From: Numida meleagris | Taxonomy: Eukaryota > Chordata > Aves > Galliformes > Numididae | Assembly: GCF_002078875.1 (NCBI RefSeq) | Contig: NC_034421.1 | Location: 8,950,365-9,014,364, forward strand | Direction: 5' to 3' | DNA length: 64,000 bases | In this document: positions 43,059 to 64,000 of the stretch, in pieces | Layout: the number at the start of each line of letters is the position of its first letter | Numbering within the stretch: the stretch's first letter is position 1 | Notes under the pieces: model-generated | Database searches by the model: none | What the model was told of the DNA's origin: nothing | Seen by the model: only the letters and a program-made list of their open reading frames with translations | Made by a program: the position numbers and the translations under genes

Positions 43059-45930
43059 CATTGCAATTAAGCAGTTCTTGTATATAAACATTTTTTAAAG
43101 ACTTACTATGTTTGCAGCTAAAAAGATATATTTTTGTGGCGTTACCAGTTTTTTGTATTTTGGTTTTCTAACTTTTTTTGAAGGTGGAAATACAAATCCA
43201 GGTAGGATGTAGGTTACTATAGCATATTTCTGTCAACTGTTTTAAAGCTGTAGTACAGACACTCTTGACCTTTTATATAGATATATTTTTAACTGTTAGA
43301 ACAGAGGGGGCTGATTTCATTTTTTTCACTTTTTTTTAATGAAAAGTGAAGCTGAAGACTGGTTGGATTTCATATGTCCTGCTTTTTACGCAGCAAGTGA
43401 TCAGTGTGTTTACATTTTTTCTTCTCCTCCCCACATACAGAATAAGCAAACTTTCCTAAATTCACAGCATTTCTTCATTGTTGGTGTATTTCACCAAATT
43501 TGCATGTGAATGTAAATGTGCAATATAAGCACGTGAAGCACACAGCTCCTCTTAGTAACTCGTCCCATTCTTTCAGTGGGCACTGGTTTATTCTCAGATT
43601 AATTCTATATAGAATCCTTAGAGTTTGTAGAGGGGGAGGAAAAAAGGTTTCAGAATGACAGTGAGGTTATTCAAGGTGGGATGTGTTATTGCCACCATTG
43701 CATATTTTACTATCAGAAGAACACCAAGGATCCTAAGGAGGTGAGGCATCCAGCTACCTCTCTTATTTTCGCATTTTGTACCATATAACAACCTCATTGT
43801 GTAGAATTCTACTGATCTCACATAGTAGTATTTGCCCAGTGGTTTACAGTAGTGTGATCTGTAATATATGGGTAATATATGGCTATATGTGGTTAATTTT
43901 ACAGTGACATCTCAGTTCTCAGCAAAGCTAGAACATCTCACTTAAAATGAGAATACACTTTTCCAGCATTTCCAGAGGAATATTTGTAAAGCTTAGGCGA
44001 TGATTGACTTATGTCTATGTATAGAAAATAATTTCTCTGTTTTAAATGGCTTTGTGTGTTTTATCTGCTCTCTTACGGTTAATACAGTAACTTCACATGA
44101 TGCTTTGATAGGTTTGAGCTGACTGATGAAGGATATACACATAGCATTGTAAATTTCCAGGTTATGTTGGGTAACTTATTAAATACTACCATACGGTACA
44201 AAGCTTATTTTCCATAGTATTAGTGCTGGGGAGTTTTCATCTGACTTCTTTAGCATCATCTCTTACAGTTTCCAACTGAACTTTCTAAAAGGCCTCTGTT
44301 CTTCAGAAGAGACTGAGAATGGTTTAATGGTTTTAAGTGTCAGTTACAGAAAATTACTGATTATAAGGAGAAAAACATTATAATCCCCAAACACTTGAAG
44401 TCCTGTATCTTGTCTGCATAATCTTAAGACAGTAATGTAAGGACAAATATGTCGTGGTGATTGAATTATCATGGCAAGGAGGTTTTTTTTCCAAATCCAG
44501 TATTTTATTCTAAAAACTGCAGAGCTGTACAGAGAACATAGCAGCTCTTGTTATTTCTTCATCTTGGTTAAGTCATTTTTGCAGGAGATGAACACAAAAG
44601 CCTTATGGCTTCTTGGCCCCGCAGTCTCCTGAGGACACTGACTGGGATGGACAAGAAGCAGCCCTTAGGAAGCGCTCAGTGTCTGTGATGCATAGCCTGC
44701 CTCACTTTAGCAAAGCTTTTAAGCTTTTATGGATAGAACTGAACAGGCCGCATGTTGATACAGCTGATTTCAGCGGAGCTCCTTGCGTGCATATACAAGG
44801 GCTATTTCTTGGAGAATTTAAAAACTGTTCAGGAAAGAGAAATTGGCTCTTCCTTTCCTTGACGAGTGCACCTGTCACTGGGCCCCAGAGCTGCACTCCC
44901 CATTTCCTCTTTCTGGCAAGCGGATCTTGAAGTGTTGTTAAACAATATCGAAGCATGATGCTAATAACAACTGCCACCATCACTGGATGCTTTAAGAGCC
45001 TATCCAGGTTGTGCTTTGAGTGCCTAAAGCCTCTTGGATGTGGCCTATTTGCTCTTGCATTTCGTATCATTTAATTATTACCTGGGGATTAAAGGTGAAT
45101 GTGCCATTCACTCACCTCTGAGGGTGGCTGAATAGTGAGGGTTTTGTGCAAAACTTACACAGCGTAGGCATTGTAACGAATACAGACAAAAGGTTTTGTT
45201 TTCCCTGTAAGGTGTTGATGCCAAGTGTTTGAGGTTTTCCTTGAGGAGGAGGCGTATGTGCAACAGCCCCACCAACCATGTAGGGAGGAGAGGAGATTGA
45301 ATGCAGCCATCCAAAATGTGTAAGTAAAGGACTAGAGTATAATCACTGACACTTGTTGATGTAGTTTAATTTGCTACATTCAGTAGTTGCTGGCAGTTCT
45401 CTGTAGATCTGATATGTAAATGTGCACATAGCTCAGTGAAAAAATACCGTGATCAATAATTTGTTTGCCAATACTTTTTTAATGCTGTAGACTTCCTTCA
45501 GTCCTGAGGTGGTATCACGTTATTTAGCTATACAGTAAGGAGGGCTGACAGGGATTTGAAAATCAGAATTGTTTACAGAAATGCACAATTTAGTCTATGA
45601 CGTCCTTTTGAAGATAAAGAAAACTATTGACAGACTTTTTGAATGATACTGCTCTATGCTGTATTTTTAATCTATTCACAATGAATAAATAAAAACCTGT
45701 ATTTTTAAAAAATGTGAGAATAAGTCTCGAGGCTTGGCCTGGCGACATTTATCCGGGTGTAGTGTTTCTGAATGTCACTGGGAGCACAGCTGGGGTAAAG
45801 ACAACATGACACACGAAGCCCTCGTGTGTGTACCAGACATGCAAATACCGATTGCCGCGTCGCTCCCTGCCCCTTGCATTGTCTGGTTTCGTTCTGGCTG
45901 GTCAATAAAGTTGTTCTTTTGTCAGTTTTC
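43059..45930 (+). other. EEF2K: EEF2K 3'UTR with tandem poly(A) signals
   Basis: AT-rich noncoding sequence follows the TGA. Overlapping AATAAA hexamers lie at 45684-45689 and 45688-45693, and another at 45904-45909 is followed by a GTTGTTCTTTTGTCAG GU-rich element, which makes it a strong candidate for the distal end. This gives a 3'UTR of roughly 2.6-2.9 kb. Open frames inside it are short and featureless. Confidence 0.65.
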
Positions 45931-47759
45931 TCAGTAGAGTTTTTTTTCCAAAGTTCATTCTTTCTCTCACAAACTTCCAGAAATTGTGTGTTGTTTTCCC
46001 TATTCAGTCCCTGCTTTCATGCACTTCCAGTGGTCAGAAATAGCTGGGAGGGTGTCACCAGATGTTGTAACAAGGAAATCTGTGTTTTCTTCAAGAAAGG
46101 CAGAAGGGTGATGTGCTGTTCTCTTTGTGCTCGGTTACTCTGCAGTGTCTGTAACTAACGCACGATCAGATGTAAGCACTGAAGTGCTCCTTTGCTGCAG
46201 ACCCATCCGTATGCCTCAGTCTTGAGAAAAGAATGGAAATATTTGGCCTGGATGATATGAGGAGGGAGAGTTTTTTGTGACAGGTGCAGTATCTTATGAT
46301 GTACTGTCATCCTGAGTATGGTTTGTTCCCCTTTCTCTTCAAGAATAAACTCACAGGACCCTTTTAAGCTGTTAAAACTGGAGTCTTTGTATTGCTTTTG
46401 CCTTTTTGCTTTTTTGCCTTTGTATTGCTTCAATGGGAAAGGCTTAAACTATGTGGCTACAATAGGTTATACAATATGAAATTGTTTTCCAGGATACCTT
46501 GAAAGAGCGGAACAACAAAGCCCTGGGGGGCTTCTTCACTCCGTTCTTACTGAGATGGAAAATGCGAATTTTGGCCCAGCAAGACTAGTGTTGGGCAACT
46601 GACACAGAGGTGGTGGAAGGCGCATCAGTCAGAACTCATGGAGACAGCCAGCGTGCTATGAGGACACCAACTGTTACCCAGTCATGGTCAGTGGGACTGA
46701 CGTGGATCTCACTCTTCTCCCTACAGACTTCATTCCCTTCTGAGAGCAGCATGGCAGCCGAGACACACGTAGTGTAGGGGAGCTGAATCGGGACTTCCCA
46801 CCTGCATTGTAGAAGGGAGGATTTGGCTCTGGCCCTGGGCTGGATTGCAGCGCTGAGTCAGGCTGGTTGCAGGGTAAGCACAGAGGTCTGCCCTTGGGGA
46901 CCTGAACACCACGGGGTGAGGTCCTTGATTTGGGCATCATTAACTCAAGGGGTGGGACCTTGCTCTCCTTGCCCAACTCCTGAGTCGATGTAATGCAAAG
47001 CAATGTAATGAGGCAGGTGGCCTGAGTCTTCCGGAAACTTTAATTTGGAAAAAGTCCTGTCGTTATCACCTTGCAGTGGTGGCGAGGATCCCGTGCACAA
47101 CTCCATGCCTGTGCTGCTAGGCCTTGGGGAAGGGACCTCGGTGCTGCGCTGAGCATAGCTGCAGGCTCGGGGCAGGGTCAGGCCTGGCAGTGGGGACAAG
47201 TGGGGACATGGGGACAGGTGCTCCAGGAGCAGCTGATGGGCTGTGGCTGCAGGAGGCAGCAGCACTCTCACTGCCCTGCTTGTGTGGGCTGCTGTAACAC
47301 AGAGTTGGGCTTCAGCAGGGCTCGGCAGCCTTTAACCCTAGAGAAGGCGCAGTTGTTCTCAAACGTGATGACCCTTTGGCTCTGGGAGCGGGGTACCGGG
47401 GCTGATGGGGACGGTTGCTGCCAGCGCCCACCCGGCCCTGCATGTCCCTGCCCTGCGCAGGAGCTGCACCGCTGCGCTCACAGAGCAACTTGCAGTCCCC
47501 GCGCTGCCACAAGCAAGTGGGAAGAAAAACAGCGAAGTTAACATGAAGTCTGTTTTCTGACTCTTCAACCGAGTTTTAGCTTTGCCACAGAGAACTGAAA
47601 TGCGTGTTACGCTTTGCCGGACATGCGGACGCAGCTCCCGCAGGCGCCCACGTGGCAGTTACTGCAGCGCGGCCTCGGCCCCAAGACGAACACAGGGCAG
47701 CTTAGTGCCAGCGCGGCGGTGCGTAGGGAAAGAGGGTGCCGAAGGACCATTCGCATCAC
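45931..47759. other. Spacer between EEF2K and tRNA-Leu(AAG)/POLR3E
   Basis: No gene was recognised. Composition rises gradually from AT-rich to GC-rich towards the POLR3E CpG island. A CACGTG box lies at 47649-47654, 105 nt before the tRNA gene. Overlapping open frames at about 46.7-47.5 kb on both strands show no family features. Confidence 0.5.
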
Positions 47760-47841
47760 GGTAGCGTGGCCGAGCGGTCTAAGGCGCTGGATTAAGGCTC
47801 CAGTCTCTTCGGGGGCGTGGGTTCGAATCCCACCGCTGCCA
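47760..47841 (+). tRNA. tRNA-Leu, anticodon AAG (wobble A modified to inosine)
   Basis: An 82-nt type II tRNA with a long variable arm. The acceptor stem GGTAGCG pairs with CGCTGCC, with discriminator A. The anticodon AAG at 47794-47796 lies in loop ATTAAGG. A box TGGCCGAGCGG is at 47767-47777 and B box GGTTCGAATCC at 47820-47830, both intact; a six-T terminator follows. There is no intron. It is on the same strand as POLR3E and less than 150 bp from that gene's probable start region, so Pol III and Pol II initiation zones almost touch. Confidence 0.97.
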
Positions 47842-47848
47842 GCCATTG

Positions 47849-47854
47849 TTTTTT
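47849..47854 (+). terminator. RNA polymerase III terminator of tRNA-Leu(AAG)
   Basis: Six consecutive T, 7 nt after the tRNA 3' end: a strong Pol III stop. Confidence 0.85.
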
Positions 47855-47859
47855 GTCTT

Positions 47860-48500
47860 CCGCTCCGCCGTTGTCGCAGCGCCCCCTGGCGGCCTCGCAC
47901 CGCCGCGCCGGGAGAGCATTGTGGGTAGGAGGAGGGCCGCGGCCCCACGTGCCGGCCGCAGTGACACCGACATGGCCGCCGCCTGAGCGCCGCCCGCCGC
48001 GCACCGCCACCGGGGTCCGGCGGCCCCGCTGTCTGCGCGGCCCCTCCGCCAGGTGAGAGGCTGCGGTGCCCCTCTTGCCGCTTTCGGGGCTGCGCGGGAG
48101 CGGGGTACGGCGGGGGCTGGAGGGGGCGCGGCCTGGGCTGTGGCACTCTGCCTGCCGCGGGGGGCGGTGGGCGCGCGGAGCAGGTGAGGGGCGGCGGGGC
48201 GCTGACAGGAGCCGCCGGGCGGGCTCTGAGGGAACGGGCGGGGGTCCGGCCCGGGCCCGGCGCCTCGGCTCCTCAGCATTGTGCCGAGGCTGCCCGGCGG
48301 CCCCGCGCCTCCCGCCTGCCAGGCGCGGCTCTCCCGGCACAGGAGGCCTCCGGTGCTCCTGCGTGGCGGGGTTCCCGCACGGCGCGGGGCGGCCCGGCGT
48401 GATGCGAGGGACGGAAGAGGCGGCCGCGCTTAGCGCCTCATCTCCTCAGCCCCGGCGGGAGCTCCGGCGGCATCGCCTCACGCGGTGCGCGGGGACCTCC
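47860..48500 (+). promoter_or_regulatory. POLR3E: CpG-island promoter and noncoding exon 1 of POLR3E
   Basis: A strongly CpG-rich block begins right after the tRNA terminator. It contains GCATTGTGGGTAGG (from 47918), loosely like one half of a ZNF143 site, and a CACGTG E-box at 47946-47951. A donor CGCCAG|GTGAGA puts the end of a noncoding exon 1 at 48052; it would join the acceptor at 50941-50942. A four-codon upstream ORF (ATGGCCGCCGCCTGA, 47972-47986) lies in this exon if transcription starts before it. The start site and factor binding are inferred. Confidence 0.65.
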
Positions 48501-50942
48501 GGATGACTGTGCAAAGCTTCAGCCGGGCACGGCGCGGAGAAAACAGCGCAGAATTGGGTCAGCACCGCTGTTACCGCGAACGTTTGGAGCGTGCTTGGGC
48601 TCCTTTTCAGCTGTGCTTCGCAGAACGCCACGAGGCAGCCTGGCGCTGCTGGGGACAGCCCTGGGAGGGGTCGGGCCGGAGGGCATCGGGGCAGGGAGCG
48701 GCGGCTCCTGGCTGCACGCTGGCACCGCGTCGTGAGGTACAGGGAACGTTCCAAGTGTCGGTGTTGGCGTTTGGGGTCCGTTACAGGCAGACACACGCAG
48801 GTGTCGGTGCTGGGCCGGTTGTGCAGGCCTCACGCAGAGTTGCATGCACTTGTCTTGCTCACAGCCGTGTTCACTTGTGCTGTAGTGGTGCCCAAACGCC
48901 ATTCGAGGCTCAACCTGAGAGGAAAGATTCAGTTATTCCCTTGCAGTTTTACACTTCTTTGACCACAGTATTTTTCCTGATTGATTCTCAATTGATGATG
49001 CTAAGGGCAGTGGGTGGGTGGTTACAGCAGCCCAGCCTTGGTCATGCTGAGAAGATCTGTATCTCCTGCCCTTCTGCGGTGTGCAGAGGTTTAGTGACTC
49101 ATTCTAATAACTTGCACTAGCGCAGGAAAGTCCCTCTATGAAGAAAGAAATTTTGCCAAAAGAAAACATGGAACAAATGCTCTGGTGGCCATGCTTGATA
49201 TCTCCTAGTGCTTACTTCCATTCTTCCATTCCTGTGGGGCTCATTTCTATATGTGCCATACATACATGCACTCTGCAGATGCAGAGTTATGTCTGCATGT
49301 CTTCAGTGGAAACTTCATTCTGAATAGAGGATTCCTTGCATGAATATTGTGAGTTTTTTGGGACACGCTGCTTCCTGTTGTAGACCTGTCTTTCTGGTAC
49401 TCCAATGAAAGCACCTGCAGTCATTCTTTACCCTTAAATGATCAAGAAAAATTGTAATCTTTGTGATCTGACATTTTCTATAAGTACTGAGCTGGATTCC
49501 TAAGGAGATCTTACGTAAAATAAGGAGAACAGCGTTGGATGAGGGATGAGAAACCAGGTCCTTCGGGTTGGGTTTCTCTTTCTCACCTTGGCCCAGGAAA
49601 TCTGAATTTCTGTTCGGAAAAGTGAAATAACCTCCTCAGGAGAGAAGGAGCAGGTGAGCATGCAGCCGGCCCTTGGGCTGTCAGCAGGAGCAAGTTCCCC
49701 ATCCCCGTGTGGGGTGAGGACGGAGGGCTCAGGCTCATGGCTTCCACCTCTGGGGTCTGCCATGTGCACACCTGCTGAGTGTGCTCCCAGTGCCGGCTCT
49801 GTTCTGAATGAAGGCTCCATTTTGTGGCAAGCTGTCAGCTTGCTGTACTGAGCACCTGGGAGGTACAGCGGGGAGCACAGAGCTGGAGCCAACACATCTC
49901 ACTGCTTGAGGAGAACGGGGCCATGGGTGTGCTTCTGGGAGCTACAGAGTACCCAGTGGTGTTTGAGTTTCAGTGACACGTTTCTTGATTAACTGTATAT
50001 TAACGTGATGATTTGAGAAACTCATACTTGTGTTGAAATATACTGGGATGGTTAAGTAGTGAATTGTGTACTTGAAAAAAATCAGCACAGTTAGAGTTGT
50101 AGCGTGGATGCTTCTGCCTCTCACAAACCTCTGTCACTTGCTGCCCCTTCCTCTCTGTAGGAGGCCCAGCAAAGAGGCGAGTGTATGTCAGAGGTGAGAG
50201 TAAGATCTGTTGAAGCAAGCTCAGTTGTTCTCGTTGTTTTGAAAGGTCTGACAGAAGCTGGGGAGTGTGTCTTAGAGCTGCCATTTTGGAAGACAGAAGA
50301 GCAGTAGGTCTGTGCGCAGCCAGGAGCCAAGGCTGCCGTACGTTACATAGCTGGAGGCAGGGCCAGCATGCTGCAGGTGTAAATGCTCTCTGGTCCTGAG
50401 CACAGGGCTAACACAGGCTTTTTGCTTCCCCCAGCTCTTAAGCTGGAAGTTTTCTCCATTTCTACTTTCGAGGAAATTTTTTTGGGAAGGAAGGGAAGCT
50501 GGTGAGCTACATGGCACCATCCTTAGTGACGGTGACAAGTGCTGAGACTATTTTGGAGCTTGGGCATGCTGGCTGCAGAGCCAGCTGCTGCCGGGGTGCA
50601 GTAGTCACACAGGGTAGGAAGGATATGCTTCATGCAAGTACTGAAGGCCTGTCCTTCCCTCTGCAGGACTCTGGTTTAGTGCTCTCTCTTATGCTGGCTT
50701 TCATCAAAGTTACAGGAACTTAATTACCTTTGAGACTCTTGTTTGTTTTTGGAGTTGGTGGCAGTTGGTAGAGATGGTGAGGTGTGAGGGACCGTGTTGT
50801 GCCAACACATACACTCCTTCACAACACACAGTGAGCGGATTGCCACTGTAAGGAAAGTAGTGTACTTGAACAAATACTCAAGGCTCCATGTTGTACGTGG
50901 CACAGCTGTAGTGACTCATATGACGTATCTGTTTTCTTTCAG
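48053..50942 (+). other. POLR3E: Probable first intron of POLR3E
   Basis: GC-rich for its first 450 bp, then ordinary sequence. No exon, RNA gene or clear interspersed repeat was recognised. Its right end is the TTTTCTTTCAG acceptor before the exon that carries the start codon. Confidence 0.5.
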
Positions 50943-50987
50943 ATTGTGCCAAGGAATAAGTGAAGGAAAAACTTTTTGTATCCTAGC

Positions 50988-63547
<12,560 letters not shown>

Positions 63548-64000
63548 GTGAGTGACTTCTTCCTAACACAGAGGTTGGTGCTAACTGTGGGCATTGTCTG
63601 CAGGTTGGTGACAGGTGCTGCTGCAAGCCTTTTCTTTCAGGTTCACGGTGTCTGCATTACTGCTGACTTGCAGTGTTGCTAACCAAGGCATACCTTCACT
63701 TTGGAACAGGTATAGATACTCTTTACAGAATTATTTCGAGCAGCTCCCACAATTACAATTCCACAGGACGTGACTGTCCTTGCAGCTGTGCCACTGGAAT
63801 GCATCTTTGTCCCCTCTTTGTTTTGGTGGAAAGCTGAACATCCTTTGAATTAAGCTTACAACGCACCAAAGTAGATGAGAACTCATATCCACACTACTCT
63901 GCTTTTGCAGAGTGTGTTACAGAAGCCCAGCACTTCTGGTGGCATTTGCCAAAACCACCAGTATTGAATAAAAGCTTTAAAACAAGTCAGGCACCTGGGT

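Noticed and set aside
46674..47541. Overlapping frames on both strands upstream of tRNA-Leu(AAG)
   Set aside because: No family features and mutually exclusive reading; probably noncoding spacer of rising GC content.

Overview
The window is vertebrate nuclear DNA and almost certainly avian, most likely chicken (Gallus gallus) or a close galliform. The signs are compact multi-exon genes with short introns, CpG-island promoters, and interspersed elements that are CR1-type, with no mammalian Alu, B1 or L1 sequence seen. The gene order SDR42E2 - EEF2K - POLR3E matches my recollection of human 16p12.2, which corresponds to chicken chromosome 14. The species call rests on knowledge and was not searched.

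Layout, left to right, with every protein gene on the + strand. (1) 8-4428: the last seven coding exons of an SDR42E-family oxidoreductase whose 5' half lies left of the window. (2) About 4.4-6.7 kb: spacer with poly(A)-type signals and no convincing gene. (3) About 6.74-7.54 kb: CpG island, then a complete SDR42E2-like gene in nine coding exons (8201-16949, 454 codons). It is an old tandem paralogue of gene 1 with the same exon lengths. (4) 17.4-19.3 kb: CpG island with a tRNA-Leu(UAG) gene on the - strand and the likely EEF2K promoter. (5) 24551-43058: all coding exons of EEF2K, 725 codons plus stop, the length I recall for the human protein, followed by a 3'UTR of about 2.8 kb. (6) 45.9-47.76 kb: spacer. 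(7) 47760-47841: tRNA-Leu(AAG) on the + strand, directly upstream of the POLR3E CpG promoter. (8) 50988-63547: the first 14 coding exons (376 codons) of POLR3E, which continues past the right edge.

Functionally, three loci concern translation. EEF2K encodes the kinase that inhibits elongation factor 2, POLR3E encodes a subunit of the polymerase that makes tRNAs, and two nearly identical leucine tRNA genes in opposite orientation bracket EEF2K. The SDR42E genes are probable membrane-tethered NAD(P)-dependent steroid/sterol-type dehydrogenases with no obvious link to the others.

The most interesting leads are a 51-nt in-frame candidate cassette exon just before the EEF2K calmodulin-binding segment, the tRNA-Leu(AAG)/POLR3E promoter arrangement flanked by two CACGTG boxes, the inverted tRNA pair around EEF2K, an overlapping upstream ORF at the EEF2K start codon, and loss of the Ser359-Pro360 context in EEF2K. 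I found no wholly new system, CRISPR array or intact mobile element. Exon borders were assigned by eye from splice signals, reading phase, the paralogue, and remembered human proteins.
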